Assembly: GCA_037074705.1 (NCBI GenBank)
Contig: CM073591.1
Span: forward strand, 131,571,032 to 131,635,031
Length of the DNA: 64,000 nt
DNA from: Zhengitettix transpicula
Taxonomy: Eukaryota > Arthropoda > Insecta > Orthoptera > Tetrigidae
Direction: 5' to 3'
Shown: positions 24,112 to 34,599 of the stretch, one piece after another
How the letters are laid out: each line of letters opens with the position of its first letter
How positions within the stretch are numbered: position 1 is the first letter of the stretch
Made by a program: the position numbers and the translations under genes
The notes under the pieces: model-generated
Databases searched by the model: none
Told to the model about the DNA's origin: nothing
Seen by the model: only the letters and a program-made list of their open reading frames with translations

Positions 24112-24260
24112 CATACGCCACGCTTTTACGCCACACCTCACGGCAGACACTACGCGTATTGAGCTACACGCCAAATGCAAATCGTCTTACGCCACGCCTA
24201 TTACGCCACACGCTAATTGCCACGCCTGTTACGACACACGTACGATTCTTACGGCACTCT
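24105..24260. repeat. degenerate ACGCC-rich tandem repeat, cluster 2
   Basis: Resumes directly to the right of the long-TIR element. ATTACGCCACAC, CACGCCT and related words are repeated irregularly. It was probably continuous with cluster 1 before the element inserted. Confidence 0.65.
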
Positions 24261-24289
24261 TAGGTGCATCCACACTATGCCGGAAAAGC

Positions 24290-24720
24290 CAAATGTTTCT
24301 AGATCAGTTGTATCCACATCTGTGTTGCATTTAGAGGCGCATTGTTTACCTAGGAGGATTTACAAATCGCTTCTGCTGCTTTTATCATGGCTAACAACGA
24401 AGGAAAAATTCGGAAACGTCGTAAATGACGGTTTTAGAAACGTCCAATTCTTCAAAGTAGAACACTATGTGGAACAAGTGCATTAGTGAAAGATTTACTA
24501 TTGGACGATTTTGACGAACTGAATCTTGAGTACAGATCTGGATGCGGTTTCAAGTTTTTTTCCCGGCAAAAAGAAGAGAGGTTTAATTTATTCTGAAATC
24601 ACGAAGGAAAATACGTCTATTTCTGCCGATGAACGTCTAGCAGTTTCTTTGCGATTCCTACCATTCGTTAAGATACATGTTCAATGTTTCATCCCAAATA
24701 ATTTCAAGGTTACATAAAGT
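24290..24720 (+). pseudogene. Harbinger transposase N-terminal remnant
   Basis: One frame reads LDDFDELNLEYRSGCGF. A second, after a frameshift near 24560, reads ITKENTSISADERLAVSLRFL. The ISADERLAVSLRFL word is the conserved helix ahead of the catalytic core in PIF/Harbinger transposases. The sequence diverges after FLPFVKIH, and the DDE core is not present downstream. Together with the MADF remnant at 25128-25430 this looks like the wreck of one two-gene Harbinger element. Confidence 0.6.
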
Positions 24721-25127
24721 TAAGAATAAATAAAAGTATCTAGTAAAAATTAAAACATTTAATAATATCTATAGTTGTATAAAACCGGATTAATTTGTTT
24801 AGGCTAACACTGAACACTATGCTGCTGTGTGACTTGACATAGCCAATTGGGGTAATGTGGCATAGTGTGGATGTGGTCGTTGGCACGAGTCGAGCTGCAA
24901 AGCAAAGCCAAAACAGAATCGGTCAAGTGGCTGCCTAATTTTAAGAAAGCCGCTAAGAAAAATAAATGGGGGATGTGTCAAGTGGCAGCTTCAGTTGTCA
25001 TTCAGACTGTCGATGAGCAACCTCGGTTATGTATGTTATTCAACATTTTTGTTACTAACAAAATAAATTATATTTTCTTTATTTACTGATAGAGTGGAAA
25101 AATGACAAAGTGATTTCTGTAATTGAT

Positions 25128-25430
25128 TTATAGAGAGATCGTCCTGTTTTGTGGAAATGTCGTTTGAAAGAATTTAAAGACAGCAATAAAAGAACGGACT
25201 CTTTGTTGGAAATCGCGGTTAATTTAGGGCAAAAAAAGAAACTGTAGAACTTCGTTGCCATTTTTCGCGCGAATTAAAAAAGGGAAGAGAAAATGCGAAA
25301 TCATTTCGACTTTTTCAAGAACCTTGTAAGCAAGTTCGATTGCTGTCGAGCAATCAACCAGTCCACAATTTCCACCCAGTCTGCCCAGAGATATATAGGG
25401 ATTCAATCGACAGTAAATTGAGAATTTGAG
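25128..25430 (+). pseudogene. MADF-domain remnant, second type
   Basis: The plus strand reads ERDRPVLWKCRLKEFKDSNK, then RTDSLLEIAVNLG. After a shift in an A run near 25231-25237 it continues with VELRCHFSRELKKGRENAKS. This follows the MADF pattern: RPxLWxxxxxxFK, a central helix, then LRxxFxREL. It differs from the MADF in the long-TIR element. It stands about 400 bases downstream of a Harbinger transposase N-terminal remnant, the gene pairing known for that superfamily. Confidence 0.6.
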
Positions 25431-25679
25431 AAATAGAGATAATAATACCCGTAATGTATTTCGAATGCTAAAATATAAAAAGTCTTTGTTATATATTTTT
25501 TTCGGTTTTTTCATTACATTTGTTAAATATCAATCAAAAATTTGTGTAAAAATTATCCTTCAGTTATTGTAGTGTTGTTGGTACATACAAATGAAGTTCT
25601 TAACAAATTCCCACACGTGAAGTGATCTCAGGAGATCTGTTGTTTGAACCAATGAATCTTTTAGGCTAACCCTTTATAT

Positions 25680-25900
25680 GCGCCTTTACGCCACACGCTA
25701 CTCCATTTCCATAAAATGACACAATTCTTATGCCATATCACCTACGGCACACACCACGCCTCTTACACAACACGCTTTTACACCTTACGCCACCCTACAC
25801 GTCTCTTATCCCACACGCCACGCCTCTTGCGTCTCACGCTACACGACACTACTCTTACGCTTCACGCTATACGTCATAACACACGCTACCTGTCTGCCTC
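25680..25900. repeat. degenerate ACGCC-rich tandem repeat, cluster 3
   Basis: Words CGCCTTTACGCCACACGC, CACGCCTCTT and similar are repeated irregularly. It is the third cluster within 2.7 kb and has the same orientation as the others. Confidence 0.6.
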
Positions 25901-26099
25901 TCAAACGCTCGCCGCATCTATCATGCCCGGAGCCTACTCTTCCTCCACACGCCAAATACCATGTCCCTTAGGGTGGCTACACTCGTAACTGCAAACTTGA
26001 CAATCATGCATGTTCAATCTTTTTGTACAGGCACGGAAAATTTCCCTTCGACACTAAACGATACAAGTATCCTTAACAAGCGTCAGTTTGCACTTGGAC

Positions 26100-26435
26100 T
26101 TTGTTGAGCTCGGACGACGATGCGCTCGCTTTGACTGCCTTGTCCACAAGAGGAAAACGCGAAAGGAGAAACGTGACATGTGGTGTGAAGAGTGGTTATT
26201 GAAAAGAAAATCCTATTCTCATATTAATTAATTCAGTGAATTGTAGATATATCCGCGAGATTATCTCAGAATGAGGGTGAAGAAACTTATACAAACATTT
26301 TATCAACCGTTACAAGTTTAGTTAAAAGTAAAGATACGATCAGGAAGAAAGCTATAACACAAAACGAAAGATCAACAGCAACATAGCAATTTTTCAACTG
26401 GAAGGTTAAATACATTAATTTAGTTTTTTAAGGAA
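26100..26435 (+). pseudogene. Harbinger transposase N-terminal remnant, second copy
   Basis: Frames in sequence give DDDALALTALSTRGKRERR, then WCEEWLLKRKSYSHIN, then YPRDYLRM, then DTIRKKAITQNERSTAT. These are the successive N-terminal landmarks of PIF/Harbinger transposases: a WxxxWLxxR...SH motif, a DYLRM motif, and the RxAITxxERLxATLRF helix. Stops and shifts separate each piece, and the catalytic core is missing. It is a different lineage from the 24.3-kb remnant. Confidence 0.6.
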
Positions 26436-26712
26436 CACAACTTTGTTCCCGCGGCACTTATCCTTCATTGTCGACCCATGACTTATCTTACTTATTTAGC
26501 ATCAAATGGCATTTTATAAAAGGGACATATTGGAATTCTCTGATGTTAAGCCAGGACTCTGTCATTTTCTATGTTCCAAGGGCGTAGAGAATCAGGTGAA
26601 GCGTAGGCTTCAAGCACAGTTGATATTATATATATTGTAGAAATCAACAATTTGTAATGTAAGTTTTCTTTAATAATTTTTCTTTAATATTATTGTCCGC
26701 GTAATTATATGC

Positions 26713-27386
26713 CAGAGCATTGTTTGGCGCACGAATGCAGAGACTGAAAATGTTTATACGCAATTATTGACGGAAAAGCGTCTGGAATACGCACAGAACT
26801 TTGGCAGAAACTGAGTGTGTTGTGGGAGCCTAACGAGTGTGCTTTTGGGAGCCTGACCAGTGTGGTCTGGGTGAATCTGAGTGTTTTGGGTGCCTGGCCA
26901 GAGTAGTCTTAGAAAAAATTGTGTGTTGGTCATGGAGTACGAGTCTGGTTTGGAGAGCAAACGATAATGTTTTGAAGCTTGTCTTGGGACTTTAACCAAT
27001 CTAAAAATATAGTACGACGTAAAGTTCGTGAACAGTTGTTTGAGCCAGAATTTTGTGATGTGATATTTTTCTATAACATAAAATAACTGTGGAGTGCACA
27101 ATACGGTACCAGAGCAGCGCTAAATAAAATGGTAGAAACTTTATTTTGTAAACTTTTATGTAAATATAATTTCCCGTCAGATTTCTCTAGTTTTTTTTTG
27201 TTACATTCTTTTATACAATTTGTTATTGTAAATTTCAATTTGTATTTTCTTTTGTAACTCTTTTGGTGCAAATTGCAAATCACTATCATTAGAAGAGGTC
27301 CAGTAAGCGGCTCTGAGGTTATAAGTATCATTAAAGCTGTTGCATTTAAAAAATGAACAAAAATTAAAGTAAATCAAAATTGTAAT
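26713..27386 (+). repeat. LTR-like dispersed block, copy 2
   Basis: Same anchors as 20512-21140: GCATTGTTTGGCGCACGAATG near the start, AGAGGTCCAGTAAGCGGCTCTGA near the end. Contains an irregular GAGTGT/GCCTGACCAGTGTGG repeat at 26.80-26.90 kb. No coding content. Confidence 0.5.
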
Positions 27387-27388
27387 AA

Positions 27389-27749
27389 TCTCAGACCTTG
27401 GGCATACGCTATTCCCATTGGAATAGTCGGCCAGCTGCCTCCTAAACTGGTCGAGGCACGGAGAAGGGAATACTGCGTCCCCACAGCAAACTCCTCTCCC
27501 GCTATCGAAAGGGCGTGGGACAAGTACCCAATGCCCGACCTACCTGATGCAGGTTTTTCTAGGGTTTGTCCTGCATTTCTTTTAAGCGAATGCCGGGTAG
27601 GATCCTTAAACCACACCCCGGGGACCCTAGCTACCCTTGGCTACCTTCCTCCACTATTCCGCATCCCCCTTTCAAATCCCTTTCCTAGGCTATAAGAGGG
27701 GAGTTGCCACTATGTGGATTACCCTATACATAGCCTGTCTACACCCCCA
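27389..27749 (+). repeat. GC-rich SINE-like retroposon, copy 1
   Basis: This is one of six copies of a family marked by the words GGCCAGCTGCCTCCTAA, GGGACAAGTACC, CCCGACCTACCTGATGCAGG, GGATCCTTAA and GGCTACCTTCC. It ends in an A run (about 27739-27746). Uniform 3' A tails and variable 5' truncation fit a retroposed SINE or short non-LTR derivative. No clear Pol III box was found. Open frames across it are not conserved between copies. Confidence 0.65.
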
Positions 27750-28249
27750 AAAAAAATATTAACAATTGGAAGTTAACATAAAAATAACTAATGATCGGCA
27801 AAACAAATTTTCCTGTCCAACATAAGCAAAAGAACTATATAGTAATAATAATACAAATAATAATTATTTAACGTTAGTGAGGATATAATGTAAAATTTGT
27901 TTAAATACACACTAGCAAAAGAAAAAATATTTAGAAAATTAACTATCATAAAATGTGGAAAGAAAACTGAAGAACTTCGTCGCCATTTTTCACGTACATG
28001 ACACAAGAATACACACAAAACCTGACACGAACACTATGAAGAAACACAAAAGGCGGCAAGTCAGTACACGAAACGGAGCGACGAGGAATCTGCAAACTCA
28101 AGTCGTGCATGAAAGAAACAAAAAAAAAAGAGCAGAAAAAATCAACAGAGACTAAGCATGTTATGAAATAAGTAGTTTTAAGAGCAACACATTTAACTTT
28201 TTCAGTATAACAAAAAATAATTAAAATGAAAATATGAAAAAATTTACGT
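27750..28249. other. mostly unrecognised; possible MADF scrap near 27.96 kb
   Basis: At about 27957-28000 the plus strand reads KTEELRRHFSRT, matching the LRxxFxRE helix of the 25-kb MADF remnant. It is only about 15 residues and may be chance or a tiny fragment. The rest shows nothing. Confidence 0.3.
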
Positions 28250-28400
28250 CTGATTGAAAATAATGAATAAGAAAAATAACCAATTCAGACAAAAAGGGAA
28301 CGTAAATACCACACAGCGTTTCTGGGATCCTTGTTCCTTTCGTCAGGTGTTAAGAACAGCCTAGAGAAACACAACTGCACTTATTTGGTGTCAAAACTCA
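28250..28400 (-). repeat. PLE terminal-repeat fragment with hammerhead-like core
   Basis: On the minus strand CTGACGA and GAAACGC stand about 17 bases apart within 28309-28352, in a context shared with 29.5, 34.25 and 35.5 kb (words GTGGTATTTA, ACAAGGATCCC). Position 7 of the hammerhead CUGANGA box may be any base, so the box is intact. Confidence 0.65.
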
Positions 28401-28711
28401 AACAAATTAATTATTACGGCAAAGATCAAGGAACTCTAGTACTGAGAAAAACACTGGCGCCTTTCAGTAGAATATTTTTACACAGAATCACAAAACTCTA
28501 ATTAATTGAACCTTTATTAATTCATAATATTTCCCAGAGTAAAACTACACCTCACGCCGTAACAGGTCTCGGATGGAATCATAATATAATAAATCTCAGG
28601 AGTGAATCCGTAAAATGGTAATACTCCAATATGGATGTGGTGGCTCTATTCAAAATCTACAACTTTCTATGGTTTGGGCGCCCTAGTGGTAACGCAGGTT
28701 TGTGGAAGTCT

Positions 28712-29018
28712 GTGAGAAATAGTATTAATGAAATAGTGCTATTGTGCTATTCGTATAATGAAATATTCCGACAAAATTTATTCTCAAATAATCACAATCT
28801 GTGAAGGATGAAAAATTGCCATTGAGGGCGGTTCCAAGATGAGGTTTCAAATGAATTTTACGTGGCAATATACACCAAAAATATTTGCAATGCATTCATG
28901 ACGAGAGGAAGAACAATCACGGAAGAGAAATCAGTGCATGTTAGGGGAATCTCCACTAAGTAAATTTATTCAAAATTAATTAATTGGAGTAAATAGTGAC
29001 TTGGTTATTAAAACGGCG
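28712..29018 (+). repeat. arm 1 of a nearly identical inverted repeat pair
   Basis: About 305 bases that recur in inverted orientation at 32096-32411. By eye the two differ at only about ten positions besides three small indels (14, about 5 and a few bases). Arm limits: GTGAGAAAT at the outside, AAAACGGCG at the inside. No open frame or known domain is seen. Confidence 0.85.
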
Positions 29019-29484
29019 TTAATTGCTTAATAGAAGTTATTTACTATTCCGGAAAATTAATTGTACCTAAACTGCCGACAACTACTGCTGAAGTTCAGGT
29101 CACTTCAAGTGACAACTCATGATGGTGTGGAACTCGTTATTATTCATTACAAACGTTATTGTTATATGCTCCAGTGATAGGAATTTAAATATGTTAACCG
29201 ATAAAAATAATATTTACATAGACGGAACATTTCATTATTTTTAATCGTTGTACATTTAATATATTATTTCATGTATTTTATTCAGTTATTTATGTGTACT
29301 GTTTGGCCAATGGCTATTACATACCTCCTTAGTCGATAGTAAGGAACGTAAGGCGTACAATAATAGTTTTTAAATTTATTTTAAAATTTATTGTAGATCC
29401 AATGAAACTTCAGATACCACCAAATAACAATCTGAAATGTAAATAGAAGAACCATAAATATAATTTCGATTAAAAGTAATTAAT
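29019..29484. other. no recognisable gene
   Basis: AT-rich sequence just inside arm 1. I see nothing in it. Confidence 0.4.
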
Positions 29485-29620
29485 TAACAAGAAAGATCGC
29501 CAATTCAGACAAAAAAGTGATAATATAAATACCACACAACGTTTCTGGGATCCTTGTACCTTTCGTCAGGTGCAAAGAAGAGCCTAGAGCGACACAACTG
29601 CACTCGTCAGTTGTCAAAAC
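29485..29620 (-). repeat. PLE terminal-repeat fragment with hammerhead-like core
   Basis: On the minus strand GCACCTGACGA, ACAAGGATCCCA and GAAACGTTGTGTGG occur within 29531-29573. GCAC before the box can pair with GTGT after GAAACGTT, giving a short stem I. A degenerate plus-orientation copy at 30405-30530 suggests that two tails flank a lost PLE. Confidence 0.65.
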
Positions 29621-29669
29621 TCAAAAATTAAGTAGATGATACCTTGAAAAAATTCCATATATATATGGT

Positions 29670-29815
29670 CGTTCTACCACTGAAATGTCCGCGTAATAGC
29701 GAAAGGTCCTGGATTTGATTCTTGGTAGGGTCGAGATTTTTCTATCCTAAACTGTTTATCAAGTTTCATAGAGTTAAGGGATTGAAAGTAGTTCCTCTGT
29801 TCTTGAATTATAGTA
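29670..29815 (+). repeat. SINE-like dispersed repeat, copy 1
   Basis: Shares TCGAGATTTTTCTATCCT, a TTTCAT word and TTCTGTTCTTGAA-like tail with 33122-33220 (inverse), 33285-33350 and 36395-36510. Upstream GGATTTGATTC resembles a tRNA B box, so a tRNA-derived SINE is possible. Confidence 0.45.
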
Positions 29816-30404
29816 CATAAGGCGAATTCTTGTTCCGTATACCATTAATAAATAATCCTCAATTTTTAAAACCACAATTAATATTTCATTGTTATTTTCA
29901 TTATATGATGAATATTTCATTATTTACTGAACTATAGTATGTATATTTTCTGAATGAAACAGATCGTACCTTGACTACCATACTCTAATATAATTAAAAT
30001 TAAAATTTTACAGACCGACGATGAATGCGCGAAAAAAAAGGGAGGATATTATTACACATTTTTAAATGTTGCTGCCGTCACATTTGTTTTCTATATCGCT
30101 AATATTTTAATAGTTTAATTGTTGTAAGACTTTCTGTTTTCTTTCTTCTTTACCTTTGGATTCCTACAAAATAGATAATGTCTGTGTTCAGATGAAATAA
30201 ATGATAAATTTTGAGAATACATCACGAAAATTAGTATTTTTAGATGTCATTTGCAACATTATGAAGAGTATTATAAAATAATTACCCTACAATGATTAAA
30301 ATGTCAGTTCTGTTCACTGACGTCGATAATTTTTTTTCTTTCAGCCTGAAAATTTGAATCTCTCTCACCGTTCACTTTACACATTTACTAATTAGTCCTG
30401 GTAT

Positions 30405-30530
30405 TATTTTTTTTATCACCTGACTAAAGAAACAAGAATTCTCATACTTTGTGTGGTATTTATTTTGCACTTATTTTTGCCCGTTATTCGGCTACTTATT
30501 TATCTGATTATAATTATTTCATTAAGTTTT
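30405..30530 (+). repeat. degenerate PLE terminal-repeat fragment
   Basis: CACCTGACTAAAG, ACAAGAATTCTC and TTTGTGTGGTATTTA follow the order seen in better tails, but GAAAC has decayed. Opposite orientation to the 29.5-kb copy. Confidence 0.5.
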
Positions 30531-31229
30531 CTCATACATTATCTTCTGAACGTACACACTCCTACTTTTTAATCTTCAGTGATGCTTTATTCTTCTATGA
30601 ATAATGAATTAATTCATATCTATCACGCAGTCCAGGAACGACCTTCGACTTAGGTTTCCATTGGTTTCAAATTTTAATCTGATACTCCGAATTATACACC
30701 AGAATACTTGGATCAGCTGTCTTGACTCAATGTTATAATTAACATGACGGTGATAAAAGAGGAAGGCATGTGAATGAGTCAGAGAATCGCCAAGTTTTAG
30801 TTCCGTTTCCAAGTCTAACAAAGGAAAACGCATTCTACCAACGCTCTCTAGAGGTCTCTGGATTTTCTTGGTCCGTGTAAACAACCGAGAAGGCCTTCGC
30901 CTACCTGCTGGTGAAACAAAACATAGGTTAACAACCAAGTGATACCCGGGGATAAGAAATACTGAGAAATGACCTGCTCTTTGAAAGGGATTGGTGTTAT
31001 TGTTTACATTTCTCATTGCTGCCTATCCATTTTGCGGCACAATAAAAAATTTTATTTGTTAATACTTGTACTTGTGAAGCTTATGACATCGTACGTGGGA
31101 AAAACCGCTCCCGTCAACACCAGAGGTTTCCAGTAAAGTAGTTGTAAACGGCGTTCTCCAGTTTCTTATCAGTCGTTGTTCAGCTTTTTAGCACAATGTA
31201 AATAGCACGCTTTATAAATGTGTCAGCGG
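30531..31229. other. no recognisable gene; one 135-codon open frame of unknown meaning
   Basis: The minus frame 30609-31016 is long for this composition but shows no domain, no conserved motif and no neighbour in the window. I treat it as unassigned. Confidence 0.3.
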
Positions 31230-31727
31230 GATGAAAAACAGTTAGGAGGCGGCAAATATATACTTCCACATCCTCAAGAGAGCCTTCCTTCAGAGACGGA
31301 GGGGGCTACCTTTGGGGATGCCTTCTGCTTTCTCTTATTTTCAACTAAGGTAACCATTATCCGAGGGCACTCGACCTGTTTTGAGAGGTGTATCTTCTGG
31401 GATCGTAAACATTGAGCATATGGTAAGAGTTGTTCGCTCTTCCCATTGGAGTAGTCGGCCAAATACCTCCTAAGCTGGCCGAGGCACGTAGCGTCCCCAC
31501 AGCAACCCCGTCTTTCCCTTCGTCATCGGATAGGCGTGCGACAAGTAGCAGACCTACCTGATGCAGATCACTTTGATGCGAAAGCCCGGTAGGATCCTTA
31601 ACTATGGCCCGGGGCGCCTAACTATCCATTGGCTACCTTGGTCTACCCTTCCGCGTTCCCCTTTTCCAATCCCTTCCTATGCTATTGAAGGGGAATTACC
31701 ACCACGTGGTTGTAGCCTGTCACTCTA
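31225..31727 (+). repeat. GC-rich SINE-like retroposon, copy 2 (longest)
   Basis: The family consensus is most complete here, about 500 bases. It starts upstream of GGGGCTACCTTTGGGGATGC, continues through CCTGTTTTGAGAGGTGTA and CCTACCTGATGCAG, and ends in AAAAAAATAC. It matches the minus copy at 38020-38522 along its whole length, which defines the unit size. Confidence 0.7.
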
Positions 31728-32095
31728 AAAAAATACACTTTCACACAGACATGGTGGTTTGAGCGTTAGTAGGCGCGAGTCAGTATTTTTCTAAATTGAA
31801 AGATTTGTCATCCTTAATTAGATTAAGTATTAATATTTATTATTAATAATCCATTATAAACTTTTTTTCGTGTTACGTATTATTTAGTTTGTCTTTTTTT
31901 TCTGAAAATTTCCTGTAATAGGGTCTATTTAAATGGTTTAGCATGATGTAACATATCTTAAAGTAATTTCATCTATATACGAAAAGAAACACTAAATAGG
32001 TGATTCCGGATTCTATTCAGCATTATACACCAGGTAGCTGATGACAATATTTACTTTTCTCGTATAAACATACTGTGGAGGCAGTTAATATATAA

Positions 32096-32411
32096 CGCCG
32101 TTTTAATAACCAAGTCACTATTTACTTAATTAATTTTGAATAAATTTACTTAGTGGAGATTCCCCTAACATGCACTGATTTCTCTTCCGTGATTGTTCTT
32201 CCATTCGTCATGAATGCATTGCAAATATTTTTGGTGTATATCCACCGTTTAATATTGCCACGTAAAATTCGGTGAAACCTCATCTTGGAACCGCCCTTAA
32301 TGGCAATTTTTCATCCTTCACAAATTGTGATTATTTGAGAATAAATTTTGTCGGAATATTTCAGTATACGAATAGCAGTATTACATTAATACTACTGAAT
32401 TTCTCACATTA
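32096..32411 (-). repeat. arm 2 of the nearly identical inverted repeat pair
   Basis: Reverse complement of 28712-29018, with an extra 14-base segment near 32250 absent from arm 1, where it is flanked by a short ATAT direct repeat. The arms are 3.08 kb apart. Material between them differs in age and type, so they are more likely two young insertions of one family than the TIRs of one element. Confidence 0.85.
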
Positions 32412-33121
32412 CATTTCTGATGTAAAAGTTCGCTTACATTTTATTCAGTGTCAGAAGCTTCACAATCTCCATCAATAGTTTCACTCCAACTATTGTGAGA
32501 CAATTAATCAAATCCATCAAAATCCGACTCTTTAATATTTGTTCCGTCAACTCTGATTTCTTCCTTCAAATTAGAAATTCGGCTCACTTAAGATTCATAA
32601 TTACAAATATTAAAAATTTTATACCATAAAAATTATTTAGTACAACACAAGAATAAACTAACGTAATTGTAGTCACGCGGGTATGCTGGAAGTCTCCAAA
32701 CATATTTCTTGCTATTTCAATAACACCTTACGGTATTAGAGGACAGGTGAGTGTACGAGTGAAAGGAACGCTGGGTCCAAGGTGTATGAATATAGTATAT
32801 TTCGTTTAGCAAGCCTTAGAAATACGCTTGGGATGCGTTACATCCCACACGACTACTTCAGGGTTAATAATGTCATATTTTCTCCTTCTTTGTTATAATC
32901 GATATCTTTAATGAAGCAATAACCTTCAACACAAATGTTGTTTCGGACACAGTTCGATATTACTATACTTACTAAGCTTGATTCTCTAAAGCAGCGATTG
33001 CAAAAAGTTTTACTGCTTCAACCCCCTTGACGCCTTTTTTTCATCAGACCCGTATATTTTTTATAATGCATAAATAGCACCATTTATCAGGTTGTCAGTA
33101 CACTCCAGTTACGAACACAGA
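32412..33121. other. no recognisable gene
   Basis: No coding motif or repeat boundary was seen. Confidence 0.4.
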
Positions 33122-33350
33122 AATATAAATATATATTTCAAGAACAGAAGAAAAGCTTTCAAGTGAAAGGCTATGAAACTAAATAAAAGAATCAAGATGG
33201 AAAAATCTCGACCGGAGGGTCTTCCAATTAAAAACGGGTGCTTTCACCATCTGAACTGCGCAGGTCAACACTTCATTGTGATGGCACCTCGTACCAAGTG
33301 GTTCCCGGTCTGGTCGAGACTTTTCTGTCCTTATTCTTTAACATAAATTT
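33122..33350. repeat. SINE-like dispersed repeat, inverted pair
   Basis: 33122-33220 (minus) closely matches 36413-36510: both carry GGTCGAGATTTTTCCATC, TAGTTTCAT and GAAAGCTTTTCTTCTGTTC. 33285-33350 (plus) carries the GGTCGAGACTTTTCTGTCC part, so two copies face each other over about 65 bases. Confidence 0.5.
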
Positions 33351-33494
33351 CATTATATAAATTATAGATGCATGTAATTATAATATAAATTTTAAAAAAA
33401 TATGGAATGGCTGTGGTTGATGCTTTTCCACAATACTTTAAATATTAATGAATAAGAAAGATAGCTAATTGAGACAAAAAAAGTGATAATATAA

Positions 33495-34241
33495 TGTAAC
33501 GCGTGTGTTTAGGTTTAAGTTTTTCTTTGTCTCGGAAGTGTTGTTTGTGTGGTCTTGAGAATTCGAAACCGTGCACGTGCGTGGGGGTGGAGGAGATAAA
33601 TATATCCATCCAAGTAAATTCGTGTCCTGTCTCGATTGTTGGCCTCAACATGACAGAATAGTTAGTCATTGTTGACTACGGAACTGCAACTGCGTGCTAT
33701 AAATCTTGAGCAAAGGAAGAATCAGTAAAAACAGACGAAGTTTTCTAACAATGAAAAAAGTAAAAGACTGGGAGGATATAAGGGAGGAGATAAGCTTTTG
33801 AAAAACAGTTGTTCTGCGCTCACCGAAGCTAGTGGATGTGATTAAGAGAGGCTCCGTAGAATTGTTGTCTCTGATATAGTTCGAGGCAGAATCGTCGTGA
33901 GATAGGGGCCACAATTTGTTAGTGAAGAGTTCACAGAACAGCACCACACAATTTAGTACGACGGCTTGCCAGCATTCAATCCCGGAGCCCGACGCCTTAG
34001 CCAGTGATCAGCCCCTGATTCGACGCCAGTACGTCGGTACGAGAGCTACAGCAAGCAACACAACGCAGAATAGCAGAACGCATTTGGCACGGGCAGCAGA
34101 TTTCTTCTATGTAAAACCACAGGTGCCTGAGATAAGAGTTTTCATGTTTAACTTTAATAAACTTATATAAAATTTCATTATTGGTCAAATATTTATTTTG
34201 ATTTAACGTAAAAACCCAGCCCACAAAAATAATTCTTTACA
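33495..34241 (+). mobile_element. solo LTR with 4-bp target duplication ATAA
   Basis: It begins TGTAACGCGTG and ends TTCTTTACA, with TGTAA/TTACA inverted tips. ATAA flanks it at 33491-33494 and 34242-34245. Uninterrupted PLE tails elsewhere in the window read AATATAAATACCACAC, exactly the joined flanks minus one ATAA, so the boundaries are firm. The length is 747 bp. CTATAAATCTTG at about 33.70 kb and TTTAATAAAC at about 34.16 kb could be promoter TATA and polyadenylation signals in plus orientation. A 4-bp duplication suits Ty3/gypsy-type integration. No internal genes remain, as expected after LTR-LTR recombination. Confidence 0.88.
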
Positions 34242-34248
34242 ATAAATA

Positions 34249-34292
34249 CCACACAACGTTTCTGGGATCCTTGTGCCTTTCCTCAGGTGCGA
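34249..34292 (-). ncRNA. hammerhead-like ribozyme motif in PLE tail
   Basis: On the minus strand CGCACCTGAGGA, an internal helix with GG/CC arms, then GAAACGTTGTGTGG. CUGANGA and GAAA are both intact. CGCAC can pair with GUGUG as stem I. Stem III would be only ACGU, which is self-complementary, so folding may need two copies. Confidence 0.55.
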
Positions 34293-34599
34293 AGAAGAGC
34301 CTAGAGCGACACAATTGCACTTGTGAAATTACAAAAAAGGGACGAAAACGCAACGACAATGGGACAGCCGTAGGTTTAGCGTAATAATAAGAGATCGTAG
34401 CAATTATTGAGTGTAATAGTGTCTGTTTGTACATTAATTGCTGTGATATGTGATTTAAAGTGAAGCATCTCTGAAATGAGTCTAGAATTATACCTGGTGT
34501 GTCAAAGTCTAAAATATTAGCATTTTTTCCAATCATATGTATGTTTAGAATTGATTATATGTTTGGATACTACAGATTGTTTATCAACGAGAAGTTTGA

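Noticed and set aside
27374..27616. Minus frame of 80 codons, similar frames at 38.03 and 49.2 kb
   Set aside because: They fall in the GC-rich SINE-like family; the frame is not conserved between copies, so there is no evidence of coding.
30609..31016. 135-codon minus frame
   Set aside because: No recognisable domain, no second copy, no splice or promoter context; kept only as unassigned sequence.
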